64,000 nucleotides of DNA from JAJZKE01 sp963762395 (GCA_963762395.1 CAVXKL010000001.1:186001-250000), one strand, 5' to 3'; counted from the stretch's first letter, positions 34,489 to 43,930 are shown. The notes: generated by a model from the letters alone, not told the origin. Program-made: numbers and translations.

Positions 34489-34520
34489 TGTCAAGGACCC
34501 CAAATTTCGGACACCTTTGT

Positions 34521-35321
34521 CTACAAGCTCACAGCTGTTAACTGAACTTGCTTAGCAAGATACTGTTTCGGGGCCATCTTCAGGGCCAGATGTATACGGT
34601 AGTGGTTGTAAACGTAGAGCTGTAAGTGAATAGCTTCAGTGAGCTGACCAACACTAACAAATCTGCTTGGATCTCCCAGATCAACCTTGAAGCCATTGTA
34701 GAAGCTCTCTTGGTAGCCATTCTCCCATGGGTGGGCTTTGGCTGAGTAGCTCAGCTTAATACCACAGTTGGTAGCCAGCTCCATGTAGATCTGAGATAGA
34801 TACTCACTACCACGGTCACTATGTAATATCCTAGGTCTTCCATGGTGCTCCAGGGCATCGTAAAAAGCTGCTGCCACCAGTGCTGTATCATGCCGGTTGG
34901 ATACATGCCACCCAACCACCTGCCGGGAATACAGATCCAGAATGGTGGCTACATAGATAAACCTGCCCTCGTATGGGATGTAGGTGAAGTCACTGGCCCA
35001 GACATCATTGGGCGCAATGGGAAAGTAGTCAGCTATGAGGTTCGGCAGCTCAGCATCTGCCAGACTTGGTGCTTTAGTGTAGACTGGCTTCTTGCCCCTG
35101 CGGCGGTAGGGCTTAATGCCATAGAGCTGCATGACACGTAAAGCCCGCTTCTTGTTGACACCCAGATGGATGGCTAACCTCCGGTAGCCATAGCTGGGAT
35201 GCAGGTGCAGTATCTGTAATATATCCTGCCGGAGCTGCTCATCCTTAAGGGCTAGTCTGGACTGGTAGTAGAGGGTGGAGCGAGCAACGCCAAGCTGCTG
35301 AGCAATCTTTGTTTTACTCAT
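34521..35321 (-). CDS. IS3-family transposase OrfB
   Basis: A 266-residue rve-type integrase: an HTH_21 segment (LHPSYGYRRLAIHLGVNKKRA), then the DDE core with DVWASDFTYIP (first Asp), LHSDRGSEYLS (second Asp) and WENGYQESFYNGFK (Glu). It is open upstream of its ATG in the -1 frame relative to OrfA, so it is likely made as an OrfAB fusion. It appears intact. Confidence 0.95.
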   Translation of the reverse strand: MSKTKIAQQLGVARSTLYYQSRLALKDEQLRQDILQILHLHPSYGYRRLAIHLGVNKKRALRVMQLYGIKPYRRRGKKPVYTKAPSLADAELPNLIADYFPIAPNDVWASDFTYIPYEGRFIYVATILDLYSRQVVGWHVSNRHDTALVAAAFYDALEHHGRPRILHSDRGSEYLSQIYMELATNCGIKLSYSAKAHPWENGYQESFYNGFKVDLGDPSRFVSVGQLTEAIHLQLYVYNHYRIHLALKMAPKQYLAKQVQLTAVSL

Positions 35322-35340
35322 ACGGTGTGGCCTGGTTGCC

Positions 35341-35607
35341 TCAGCGAGCGGTCTTTTTTTTCTCTTTGTCCAGGTAGAGCGTCAGATTGCCGACCAATTC
35401 TTTAAGCATCTGGTTTTCTTTCTTGAGTTTGGCATACGCCAGTAAGCTTGGCTGGTTGTTGACAGTACCCCGGCTCAGCCAGTTGTAGATAGTTTTGGTT
35501 GAGATACCATGCTCCTCAGCTAACCGAGTCACTGGCACACCATCTTCTTTGAGCCGTTTCAGGATCTGGGCTTTAACATCTGGACGAATCACATGACGCT
35601 TGGGCAT
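35341..35607 (-). CDS. IS3-family transposase OrfA
   Basis: An 88-residue protein with a helix-turn-helix (KEDGVPVTRLAEEHGISTKTI) and a C-terminal leucine-zipper-like helix (AYAKLKKENQMLKELVGNL), which gives DNA binding and multimerisation. It ends in a lysine run encoded by the slippery A-tract. Confidence 0.92.
   Translation of the reverse strand: MPKRHVIRPDVKAQILKRLKEDGVPVTRLAEEHGISTKTIYNWLSRGTVNNQPSLLAYAKLKKENQMLKELVGNLTLYLDKEKKKTAR
35353..35359 (-). promoter_or_regulatory. Programmed -1 frameshift site of the IS3 element
   Basis: On the minus strand, eight A followed by G give the slippery heptamer A_AAA_AAG near the end of OrfA. A -1 slip leads into an open frame (KKRPLAEATRPHR) that continues into OrfB. 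This is the standard IS3-family way to make OrfAB. Confidence 0.8.
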
Positions 35608-35687
35608 GAGTGAACCCCCTTACTAGTTACTAAATATTGCTACAAGCTATTGTAGACAATACTGTCTAGAATAATGGGTCCACCGCA

Positions 35688-35881
35688 TGGCTAAACATGC
35701 GCCGGCGGCCCATAAAGGTCCCTATTTAATAAAAGCCTCAGCTCAAACTGAGATAATACAGTTTCATCTAAGAATAATATTAAACCGTAAACTAGCTAAT
35801 GAAACGACACTTCACCAGCTCCAAGCTAAAGTTGTAGAAATTGGTCGTATGCTTGGCGGTTGGCGCAAAAGCACACAGTAA
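35688..35881 (+). pseudogene. DGR accessory protein Avd, 3' fragment
   Basis: Encodes about 64 residues including LIKASAQTEIIQFHLRIILN and the family C-terminal signature KVVEIGRMLGGWRKS. It supplies the last helices of the four-helix bundle. The ATG at its left edge (35687-35689) uses the last base of the IS end and is probably fortuitous. The segment that normally joins it to the 5' fragment (an RYxLG...LEL-type second helix) is absent. The encoded Avd is therefore probably non-functional here. Confidence 0.75.
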
Positions 35882-35906
35882 CTAGCCCTATGAAAAATTG
35901 TTGCCT

Positions 35907-36017
35907 CACCGAAAGACCAACGCCATTGTTGGAGTTAGAGTTGCCGTTCGAGTTGTTCAGGTTAAGCTTGTCACTATTGGAGTTCACGTTACCAACAACA
36001 GAGTTGTCGTCAACGGT
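35907..36017 (-). repeat. DGR template repeat (TR)
   Basis: 111 bp, non-coding, read on the minus strand. It aligns without gaps to the variable repeat at 36261-36371. It is rich in AAC/AAT codons (14 of 37) at exactly the positions that vary in the VR. Of its 31 adenines, 23 differ in the VR (20 to G, 2 to T, 1 to C). The other 80 positions differ at 15 sites, 13 of them third codon positions. In DGRs the TR RNA is copied with adenine-specific errors. The region 35882-36236 holds the TR and no gene. Confidence 0.93.
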
Positions 36018-36236
36018 CTTGTTCTCTGATGTTTCAATCTTCAATCTGCTCGCAAGCAGTTGAGTGACTTAGTCAATTTACACCAGACGCACGTGGGGCA
36101 TGTTATTTGTTCCCCTTTTGATTGCCAGCTTTAAGTCTGCAGTGAATTAAATCACCAGGCTTAGCGTTTTATCGACAATGCAAAATGGACTTTAGTATTT
36201 TAACAGAAAGAAAAAGGTAAAAAGAAGTTAAAAGAC

Positions 36237-37031
36237 CTAAGATTCAAGAACTCTTGGCCCCACCGAGAGACCAACACCACAGCCCGAGCCAGCGCCACCA
36301 TCAGACCCGCCCAGGTAGAACTCGTCACCATCGGAGTCCACGTCCCCGACGACCGAGCGGCCGCCCACGGTTTTTCGGCGCAAAGTCCCATCTCGCATAT
36401 AGCCCCATTCAAATGGCATAGATTCGCCCTTAATTCGCCTAACTAAACCTATAAAGGCAACTCCTTTAGCGTTAAGTGGGGTCATAGCAAAGTCTTGGTG
36501 ACCTTCAGCTTCGTAGGCAGCTACAGCCTTATCTATAGCTTCTAGCTGTGTCTGTTCGCCTGATTGAGCGTACTTTTCATCAAAAGGCTTATTCAGGAAG
36601 TGAAGTAGCGGTTCTTCTTGGCTTTCATTTCCATGTACTGCTAAGCGAGCACGTACTGGAAAGTCGACGTTACCACCAAATGTTAAGTTATCCAGCTCAT
36701 CAGCCTTGTAACCACCCCGGCTAGTTCCAGGTGTCCATAATGAGGACCAGACGTAGCTCTCAGGATATTCTTTACCATTGTAATTACCGCTATCTGAGAC
36801 CTCGATTAAGCCCGATAGAGTTATTAATCCTCGGGGCAAAGCAATGTAGGATTCTCCAGTTCTGCCTGACTCAGTTAAAGCTTCAAAATCCCTAGCTACT
36901 GATTCCGTAACCTGGTCTCTGTCTTCTACTAAACCAATCATGTCTAACGCTTCAACATTAGCAGCAACGTGATCAGATATGTTAGCTGATTTCGGTTGTT
37001 CTGGAACAGTTCTTAATCCTTCAATAACCAT
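36237..37031 (-). CDS. DGR target protein, C-type-lectin-like with variable C-terminus
   Basis: A 264-residue protein whose last 44 residues hold the variable repeat (residues 221-257: TVGGRSVVGDV onwards, ending GVGLSV) and a short tail GPRVLES. The preceding part (RGLITLSGLIEVSDSGNYNG; ARLAVHGNESQEEPLLHFLN; GVAFIGLVRRIKGE) fits the C-type-lectin/FGE-like fold used by DGR targets in CPR genomes. No signal peptide or membrane segment is seen. AAGGAG (37039-37044) with 7-nt spacing fixes the ATG. It is co-directional with the RT 57 nt upstream. Its ligand is unknown. Confidence 0.9.
   Translation of the reverse strand: MVIEGLRTVPEQPKSANISDHVAANVEALDMIGLVEDRDQVTESVARDFEALTESGRTGESYIALPRGLITLSGLIEVSDSGNYNGKEYPESYVWSSLWTPGTSRGGYKADELDNLTFGGNVDFPVRARLAVHGNESQEEPLLHFLNKPFDEKYAQSGEQTQLEAIDKAVAAYEAEGHQDFAMTPLNAKGVAFIGLVRRIKGESMPFEWGYMRDGTLRRKTVGGRSVVGDVDSDGDEFYLGGSDGGAGSGCGVGLSVGPRVLES
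36261..36371 (-). repeat. DGR variable repeat (VR)
   Basis: 111 bp inside the 3' end of the target gene, paired with the TR at 35907-36017. Codons that are AAC in the TR are GGC, GAC, CGC, TAC or similar here, so the variable residues read G, D, R, Y, C instead of N. It is more GC-rich than the rest of the gene, partly through silent third-position differences. Confidence 0.93.
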
Positions 37032-37088
37032 TGACTTACTCCTTTTAAAAAATATCTCTAGAAATTTTACTACTGTATTTTACAAGAA

Positions 37089-38065
<977 letters not shown>

Positions 38066-38139
38066 TCGGATTATTCTAACCTATAAATTTCCTGAAGGCA
38101 TACCATGTCCTAGTCGTCGTGGTAGACAAATATAGCAAC

Positions 38140-38164
38140 TACTTGTTCTGGCTACATACTCGTC
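38140..38164 (-). repeat. Right terminal inverted repeat of the transposon
   Basis: Reverse complement of 33177-33201 with 23 of 25 matches. It lies about 75 nt upstream of the RT start. Confidence 0.85.
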
Positions 38165-38172
38165 ACTTTTCC
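38165..38172 (+). repeat. Right copy of 8-bp target-site duplication
   Basis: ACTTTTCC, identical to 33169-33176. The sequence beyond it should be the original 3' flank of rplL. The region 38173-38308 holds no gene that I can support. Confidence 0.85.
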
Positions 38173-38308
38173 ACAGTCAGCTGATAATCTTTGACGATTT
38201 AACATAATAATGGTACTTTTTAGATAATGGGTGTATATAAACACACCTAGTTATGTGTTGCGAGTTAAACGGGTGAGTAAATAAAAGCTGAAATTAAACG
38301 AGAGACAA

Positions 38309-38818
38309 ATGGCTGATGTACCTGAAAAGCAAATTAAACGCTTAAAAACGCTAATACAAGAAGCTGAAACAAACCTAGCGGCAGCTACCGAGCTGCTACT
38401 CAGTCTTGTTGGTGATGACCAGAAGATAGCACCTGTTGCCAGAGAAGAAACCCTGGGCAAGATAATTGAAGGTGTCTTTGACGGCCAGAATATGGTTGGC
38501 AGTGATGGTAAAACCTATCCTGTACCGGCTAATTACGCTTCAAAGTCCAAACTCGTCCAAGGCGACATTTTAAAGTTAACGATTGCCGAAGATGGTGCTT
38601 TCCTATATAAGCAGATTGGCCCCATTCCCAGGAAACAAGTCGTTGGTACTTTGAAACTAGAGAACGGCCACTACTTTGTAGACGTTAACGGCAAGAACTA
38701 CCGGATTCTTTTGGCTAGCGTGACATATTTCAAGGCCAAGCCGGGCGATCAGGTTAGCGTTAACCTACCGGAAGATGACAGTATCGCCGAGTGGGCAGCC
38801 CTTGAAGCAGCTCTTTAG
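38309..38818 (+). CDS. Uncharacterised 169-residue protein upstream of dnaX
   Basis: No named family recognised. Residues 1-45 form a helical, coiled-coil-like segment (KQIKRLKTLIQEAETNLAAATELL). Residues 60-150 look like two small beta-rich units (DGQNMVGSDGKTYPVPANYASKSKLVQGD; LENGHYFVDVNGKNYRILLAS), with an acidic C-terminus. Soluble. It precedes dnaX by 54 nt, and dnaX has its own -10 box. Confidence 0.65.
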   Translation: MADVPEKQIKRLKTLIQEAETNLAAATELLLSLVGDDQKIAPVAREETLGKIIEGVFDGQNMVGSDGKTYPVPANYASKSKLVQGDILKLTIAEDGAFLYKQIGPIPRKQVVGTLKLENGHYFVDVNGKNYRILLASVTYFKAKPGDQVSVNLPEDDSIAEWAALEAAL

Positions 38819-38855
38819 TTATGTTTAGGTAATAATAAATCAACAGTTAAAAGCG

Positions 38856-38861
38856 TATAAT
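38856..38861 (+). promoter_or_regulatory. -10 box of dnaX (leaderless arrangement)
   Basis: TATAAT ending 11 nt before the dnaX ATG (38873). Confidence 0.5.
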
Positions 38862-38872
38862 AAAGAGTAATA

Positions 38873-40306
38873 ATGGCACAGGTGTTATACCGAAAGTACC
38901 GATCTAAGAATTTGTCTGAGATAGTTGGCCAAGATCATATCACTAAAACTCTCACTCAGGCTTTAAAGTCCGATCGGATCAGCCATGCCTATCTTTTTAC
39001 CGGCCCAAGAGGAGTAGGCAAAACTTCAGTTGCTAGAATATTAGCCCATGAGGTAAACGGTCTTGCATATACCGATGACAAGCCCCATATCGACATTATT
39101 GAAATAGACGCCGCCTCAAACAGACGAATCGATGAAATACGTGACCTAAGAGAAAAAGTCCACACCTTGCCCTCAAGCGCCAAATATAAGGTATATATTA
39201 TCGACGAAGTTCACATGTTAACCAATGAAGCTTTTAATGCGCTCCTAAAAACACTTGAAGAACCACCAGCTCACGTAATATTCATCCTAGCCACAACTAA
39301 TCCTAATAAACTACCTGAAACAATAATTAGCCGAACCCAAAGATTCAGCTTTAAGCCAATCGACAACTTAAGCGCCGTATCCCACCTAAAAGAAATCGCC
39401 AAAAAAGAAAAGATTAAGATTAACGACCAGGCACTGAGACTGATCGCCGAACACGGAGATGGCAGTTTCAGAGACAGTATCAGCCTGCTAGATCAAATGG
39501 GTAGCAGTGGCCAAGAAGTAACCGAAGAAGACATTACAAGGGTATTGGGTATACCTCCCTCGGCAGCAATAGACAAGCTAGTTTATATGATAGACAGCCA
39601 AAATGGCACGTATAGGGAAGTATCTGAGGAGCTAAAGGAACTAATTGATCAAGGTTTCAGTTCACAGCTGCTTGCTAAAAGACTAATGAACGATCTAAGG
39701 GATAAGTTAATTGACGGCAGCTTAAATCTTGAACCATCAAAAACAATCGAAATACTTAAAGATCTCTTAGATATTAACGGTGCAGCTGACCCAAATTCAT
39801 ACCTGCTTTTGACATTAATTAAAGCCCTGCCCAAACCTCGTGAAACTGAGAGTTTACTCTCCAAAGAAACAGGGCCAGAAATAACAAAAAAAGAATCTCC
39901 GACTAAAAAAGTGGCAGCGGCAGTAAGCACGACTCATCAAAAATCCGCCAAACCTGTCGTCTCAGAGGAGATATGGCCTCAAATCCTAAATGAGCTTAAG
40001 AATAGATATAATACTTTATATGGCATAGTCAGGATGGCCCAGCCAGTCTTTAAAGACAACAACCGGCTAGATTTGATCTTTGACTTCCCATTCCATAAAA
40101 AGAAGGTCGCTGAAGCCAAGAATAAGCAATTAATATCTAATATTATTCTTGAATTAACAGATCAGGACTTTGTTATTAATTGTTACTTGAATAATTCGGG
40201 CCAGGATTTGAAAAGATCAGACCTAGGACTGCCAGAGAAGCCAGAGAGCAAGGATTTAGAAACCATCAATAAAATATTCGGTGGTGGAGAACTTGTTGAT
40301 TCGTAG
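38873..40306 (+). CDS. dnaX: DNA polymerase III gamma/tau subunit without zinc module
   Basis: Clamp-loader ATPase. The 477-residue product has Walker A GPRGVGKTS, Walker B VYIIDEVHML, sensor region EEPPAHVIFILATT and ISRTQRF (SRC-like). The Cys4 zinc module that normally follows Walker A is gone: the sequence runs ARILAHEVNGLAYTDDKPHID with no cysteine. The C-terminal tail (about 340-477) is low complexity then a tau-like domain. Confidence 0.95.
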   Translation: MAQVLYRKYRSKNLSEIVGQDHITKTLTQALKSDRISHAYLFTGPRGVGKTSVARILAHEVNGLAYTDDKPHIDIIEIDAASNRRIDEIRDLREKVHTLPSSAKYKVYIIDEVHMLTNEAFNALLKTLEEPPAHVIFILATTNPNKLPETIISRTQRFSFKPIDNLSAVSHLKEIAKKEKIKINDQALRLIAEHGDGSFRDSISLLDQMGSSGQEVTEEDITRVLGIPPSAAIDKLVYMIDSQNGTYREVSEELKELIDQGFSSQLLAKRLMNDLRDKLIDGSLNLEPSKTIEILKDLLDINGAADPNSYLLLTLIKALPKPRETESLLSKETGPEITKKESPTKKVAAAVSTTHQKSAKPVVSEEIWPQILNELKNRYNTLYGIVRMAQPVFKDNNRLDLIFDFPFHKKKVAEAKNKQLISNIILELTDQDFVINCYLNNSGQDLKRSDLGLPEKPESKDLETINKIFGGGELVDS

Positions 40307-40364
40307 TAGTAAAACCGGCAGTTCCACCTGTTAGGCTTTTCTTTATTAGCTCATTAAAACCTTA

Positions 40365-40370
40365 TATAAT
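40365..40370 (+). promoter_or_regulatory. -10 box of dnaB
   Basis: TATAAT ending 11 nt before ATG 40382. An in-frame GTG at 40373 is only 2 nt past the box, so it cannot be the start if this promoter is used. Confidence 0.5.
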
Positions 40371-40381
40371 AGGTGGACTTT

Positions 40382-41758
40382 ATGGCGCAATCAGACTTAA
40401 AAGAGACAGGTGTAAGAAGTACTACACCACCGCAAAACCTGGAAGCGGAAGCTAGTTTACTGGGTTCATTGCTTATTGATTCGGAAGCAATTGTTAAAAT
40501 AGCTGACACTTTAGACCCCTCAGACTTCTATGACCGGCGCCACCAATATATTTATCAGGCAATCTTAGATCTATATAACGAACATAGCGCCATTGACGTC
40601 TTAACAATATCCGACCGGCTGTCAAATGACGGTCATTTGGAACTGATTGGCGGTCCGTCATACCTAACAGAACTAACTAATTTCGTACCAACGGCCGCTC
40701 ATGTTGAACAATATGCCGATATTGTTGCTCAGAAAGCACTTAGAAGGCGTTTAATAACCACATCTAAGGAAATAGCAGAACTAGGTCAGGATGAAACAAA
40801 ACAGCTTAGAGAGCTCATAGAAGACGCTGAGTCGCGTCTGTTTAACGTATCTCAGCACCATATTAAGCAGAATATAATAAGCCTTGAGGCAATATTGGCC
40901 GAAAGCTTTGACAGACTTGATGACCTGCATAAAGACAAACAAAAAATTAGAGGCATACCAACCGGCTATAAAGACCTAGATAGCACTCTAGCCGGCTTCC
41001 AGCGATCCGACTTAGTTATTTTGGCTGCCAGACCGTCGATGGGTAAGTCGTCTCTTGCGTTAAATTTTGCCCACAACATAGCCGCCCAGACCAAAGAGCC
41101 GGTTTTAATCTTTAGTCTGGAAATGAGCAAGGAGCAATTGGTAGACAGGCTGCTTTCAATGGAATCAGGTGTTGATGCCTGGGCTCTTAGAACCGGTAAT
41201 TTAACGGATAGCGACTTTGAGAAAATTGGCCGGGCAATGGGGGTTCTGTCTGAATCACCAATATTTATTGATGACACTCCCGGTATCACAGTCAGCGATC
41301 TTCGGACGAAAGCTAGAAGAGAAGCGCATAAGCGTCCACTGGGCCTAATTATTATCGACTACCTGCAGCTAATGACAGGCAGCAGTAAATACGGCAACGA
41401 GGCAAATAGAGTCCAAGAGATCAGTGAAATATCTAGAGGCCTTAAGGGAGTAGCCCGTGAATTAAATACGCCAGTCCTAGCCTTAAGCCAGCTAAATCGG
41501 TCAGTTGAAAGCCGATCGCCCCAAATTCCACAGTTATCTGACCTTCGCGATAGCGGCACAATTGAGCAAGACTCAGATGTTGTAATGTTTATATATCGTG
41601 AAGAATACTACAACCCGGAAACAGATCGTAAAAAGCTGACTGACATCCTTATAAAGAAACATCGTAATGGCCCTACGGGCGCAGTTGAGTTATACTTTGA
41701 TACCGACAAGCAACGATTTCGTTCAGTAGATTCTAAGCATTCAGAACCAAGGGAATAA
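40382..41758 (+). CDS. dnaB: Replicative DNA helicase DnaB
   Basis: Hexameric 5'-3' helicase at the replication fork. The 458-residue product has the N-terminal DnaB domain (PPQNLEAEASLLGSLLID) and the RecA-like C-terminal domain with Walker A ARPSMGKSSLAL, Walker B LIIIDYLQLMTG and SRGLKGVARELNTPVLALSQLNR. No intein. ATG 40382 is chosen over GTG 40373. Two nt before the next gene. Confidence 0.97.
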   Translation: MAQSDLKETGVRSTTPPQNLEAEASLLGSLLIDSEAIVKIADTLDPSDFYDRRHQYIYQAILDLYNEHSAIDVLTISDRLSNDGHLELIGGPSYLTELTNFVPTAAHVEQYADIVAQKALRRRLITTSKEIAELGQDETKQLRELIEDAESRLFNVSQHHIKQNIISLEAILAESFDRLDDLHKDKQKIRGIPTGYKDLDSTLAGFQRSDLVILAARPSMGKSSLALNFAHNIAAQTKEPVLIFSLEMSKEQLVDRLLSMESGVDAWALRTGNLTDSDFEKIGRAMGVLSESPIFIDDTPGITVSDLRTKARREAHKRPLGLIIIDYLQLMTGSSKYGNEANRVQEISEISRGLKGVARELNTPVLALSQLNRSVESRSPQIPQLSDLRDSGTIEQDSDVVMFIYREEYYNPETDRKKLTDILIKKHRNGPTGAVELYFDTDKQRFRSVDSKHSEPRE

Positions 41759-41759
41759 T

Positions 41760-42965
41760 ATGGCGCCTAAAAAACAGGTCGTAAAATCCTCCAGAGTTAA
41801 TTTATGGCTATTTCTAGCTGCAATTGTCGGACTGGCCGCTATAATCTTTGCGCTTGTGTACCGTTTAGGCAGTATTATGCCCGGAATATCAGCCGGTGAA
41901 AATAGTTTTTACGGCCTTAAATTGGGCTGGCATGGACTATACGATAACCCCCTGAATTTGCCATTAAATGTTCTATACTCTATTATCTTCAAGTTCTTCT
42001 CGCCAGTTGGCATGACGCTCCTTAGAACTCCGTCTGTAATAACTGGCAGCTTAACGATTATTGGCTTTGCTGTCCTGCTTTATCTTTGGTATGGCCGGAG
42101 AGCAGCCATATTCGGCAGTGTCTTATTTGCCACTTCCGCTTGGACACTGCATGTTAGCCGGCTAGCAGATTTTAATGTCGAATACCTAGCCGCTATTGTT
42201 TTCTTTTTTCTAACTACCGCCATTCTTCAAAAGAAACTTAATAAAAGGTACGTCTATTGGTTAATTAATCTAGCCTGGAGCCTACTTTTATATGTTCCGG
42301 GTATGGTCTTTTTAGTTGCCTATAACATATATAGACAAAGAAGTGAAGTTGGCTTTGGCGCCAGTATTCAAGATAACTTTAAATCCAAGCTAGCTTATGT
42401 CTTTAGCTGTTTAATCTGGCTGCCGCTTATTGGCAGATATTTATTTAGGAGTCCAAGAAACATCCTTAACTGGCTTGGGCTTCCTCGGCATTTTGCCAGC
42501 CCGATTCATATAGTCAAAGAATTTGGCGCTGTCTTTTACCATATCTTTATCCGAGGACCGCTACTGCCAAATCTGTGGCTGGGCAGGTTGCCAATCCTGG
42601 ATATCTTTGGTGTTATTACCGCCTTAATTGGCATATATTTCTACGCCATTCACATTAAGGCAACGCGCACTCATCTTCTTTTTGGATGTTTATTAATCGG
42701 GGCTGTTTTAATAGCTCTTGGCGGACCTGTTTCCTTAAGTATTGTCGTGCCAATTGTCTATATATTTATTGCAGCCGGTCTAGCCTATCTTTTAACTCAG
42801 TGGCTAAGCATCTTTCCCAAAAACCCAATTGCCAGATCGGTTGGCTACATTCTTATCGCCCTGGCTGTGGCCATGAGCATGACATATAACCTAAGATCAT
42901 ACTTTGTAGCCTGGCCGCATAATGATGCCTCGGTCAGCGTCTTTGATGTCAAGGGCAAGGATTGA
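41760..42965 (+). CDS. Polytopic membrane protein, GT-C (GT39/ArnT)-like
   Basis: A 401-residue protein with about ten membrane segments and, after the first, a luminal loop IMPGISAGENSFYGLKLGWHG that resembles the acidic first loop of dolichyl- or undecaprenyl-phosphate-mannosyl/arabinosyl transferases. The segment GSVLFATSAWTLHVSRLADFNVE also fits that fold. It would transfer a sugar from a lipid carrier outside the membrane. Family is an inference. Confidence 0.7.
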   Translation: MAPKKQVVKSSRVNLWLFLAAIVGLAAIIFALVYRLGSIMPGISAGENSFYGLKLGWHGLYDNPLNLPLNVLYSIIFKFFSPVGMTLLRTPSVITGSLTIIGFAVLLYLWYGRRAAIFGSVLFATSAWTLHVSRLADFNVEYLAAIVFFFLTTAILQKKLNKRYVYWLINLAWSLLLYVPGMVFLVAYNIYRQRSEVGFGASIQDNFKSKLAYVFSCLIWLPLIGRYLFRSPRNILNWLGLPRHFASPIHIVKEFGAVFYHIFIRGPLLPNLWLGRLPILDIFGVITALIGIYFYAIHIKATRTHLLFGCLLIGAVLIALGGPVSLSIVVPIVYIFIAAGLAYLLTQWLSIFPKNPIARSVGYILIALAVAMSMTYNLRSYFVAWPHNDASVSVFDVKGKD

Positions 42966-42998
42966 TACAATATTATCTAGTATTTAAGGAGACAAACA

Positions 42999-43286
42999 AT
43001 GAGTCGATTTGATCAGGCTAAGATGCTAATGCAAGTTAAGAAGATCCAAAGGGAGCTTGAGAAGCAGGTTATAACCATTGAAAAAGGTGACGGTGCTGTC
43101 AGTGTTGAGATCACCGGTGAACAAAAGATAAAGAAAATACACATCTCAAAGGACACCGTTGACGACATTGAACAGTTGGAGATGTGGCTAGAAGAAGCCG
43201 TTAAAGAAGCCATCACTTCTTCGCAAAAGATTGCCGCTGAAAAAATGCAGCCAATGATGGGCTCCCTTGGCGATCTAGGTCTCTAA
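42999..43286 (+). CDS. YbaB/EbfC nucleoid-associated protein
   Basis: A 95-residue homodimeric DNA-binding protein with the typical pair of helices around a beta sheet (AKMLMQVKKIQRELEKQ; VSVEITGEQKIKKIHIS; EKMQPMMGSLGDLGL). AAGGAG upstream. It sits between dnaX/dnaB and recR, its usual neighbours (dnaX-ybaB-recR). Confidence 0.93.
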   Translation: MSRFDQAKMLMQVKKIQRELEKQVITIEKGDGAVSVEITGEQKIKKIHISKDTVDDIEQLEMWLEEAVKEAITSSQKIAAEKMQPMMGSLGDLGL

Positions 43287-43295
43287 AAGGAATAA

Positions 43296-43901
43296 ATGAG
43301 TAGTCTGCCGCCAGCACTAGAAGAGCTAATTGAGGCCTTTGGCCTTTTGCCTGGCGTTGGTCCTCGGTCTGCTGAACGTTATAGTTACGCCATGCTTAAA
43401 AAAGATCCCTCAAGCGCTAAAAGATTAGCCAGTGCTCTAGATAACCTCCACGGCAACATAACACTATGTAAAAAGACATTTGCTCTTATCCCAGCTGGCC
43501 AGCAATATTCCAGGCTATATACTGATCCGTCTAGAGATAAAAAGACTGTAGCGGTTGTCGCTGATCCTTTTGATATCCTGGCTCTAGAGAAGACTAACGC
43601 CTACATGGGCACCTATCATGTTCTAGGCGGATTAGTTTCACCCATAGATGATGTTTCACCTGACCAGTTAAGGATTAAGGAACTAATTAAAAGAATAGAC
43701 GAAGATAAGGTCACGGAGATAATCCTGGCTACTAACGCCTCGGTTGAAGGCGAAAGCACCGCCCTCTACATTCAGCAGCAGATAGGTAAACGCAAAGTTA
43801 AAATAACCAGATTAGCCCGCGGTTTGCCAATTGGCGCCGATCTTGAATATGCCGACCAAATAACCCTATCGAGCGCACTGGAGGGCCGTCAGCTTCTTTA
43901 A
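43296..43901 (+). CDS. recR: Recombination mediator RecR without a zinc finger
   Basis: RecR works with RecO/RecF to load RecA on gapped DNA. The 201-residue product has the N-terminal HhH (LPGVGPRSAERYSY) and Toprim domain (VAVVADPFDILALEKT; YHVLGGLVSPIDDVSPDQL). The four-cysteine zinc finger normally between them is lost: ITLCKKTFALIPAGQQYSRL keeps only one Cys. Otherwise full length. Confidence 0.94.
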   Translation: MSSLPPALEELIEAFGLLPGVGPRSAERYSYAMLKKDPSSAKRLASALDNLHGNITLCKKTFALIPAGQQYSRLYTDPSRDKKTVAVVADPFDILALEKTNAYMGTYHVLGGLVSPIDDVSPDQLRIKELIKRIDEDKVTEIILATNASVEGESTALYIQQQIGKRKVKITRLARGLPIGADLEYADQITLSSALEGRQLL

Positions 43902-43930
43902 TGATGCTAGTTCAAAAGCGTAAGTACCGA

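Larger units (their letters stand above)
34489..35687 (-). mobile_element. IS3-family insertion sequence within avd
   Basis: A 1199-bp element with ends TGTCAAGGACCC (left) and, as reverse complement, TGCGGTGGACCC (right). Imperfect inverted repeats extend about 38 bp, with 23 of 32 positions matching from GGACCC onwards and a perfect GTCTACAA block. It encodes OrfA and OrfB with a frameshift signal. No target duplication flanks it, and roughly 25-30 codons of avd appear to be missing, so the insertion was probably accompanied or followed by a deletion. Confidence 0.85.

Noticed and set aside
34489..35687. Idea that the IS3 and IS1595 elements form a classical composite transposon
   Set aside because: The outer inverted repeats and 8-bp duplication define the IS1595-type unit alone, and the IS3 element is nested inside avd.
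35826..36044. Minus-strand ORF of 72 residues starting MKIETSENKTVDDN, rich in Asn
   Set aside because: Its core is the DGR template repeat, which mirrors the VR codons by origin. TRs are non-coding templates, and the ORF has no ribosome site of its own.
36237..36412. Alternative minus-strand ORF at 36200-36412 overlapping the VR
   Set aside because: It is a shadow frame of the target gene, with no start signal; the target frame carries the VR codon pattern.
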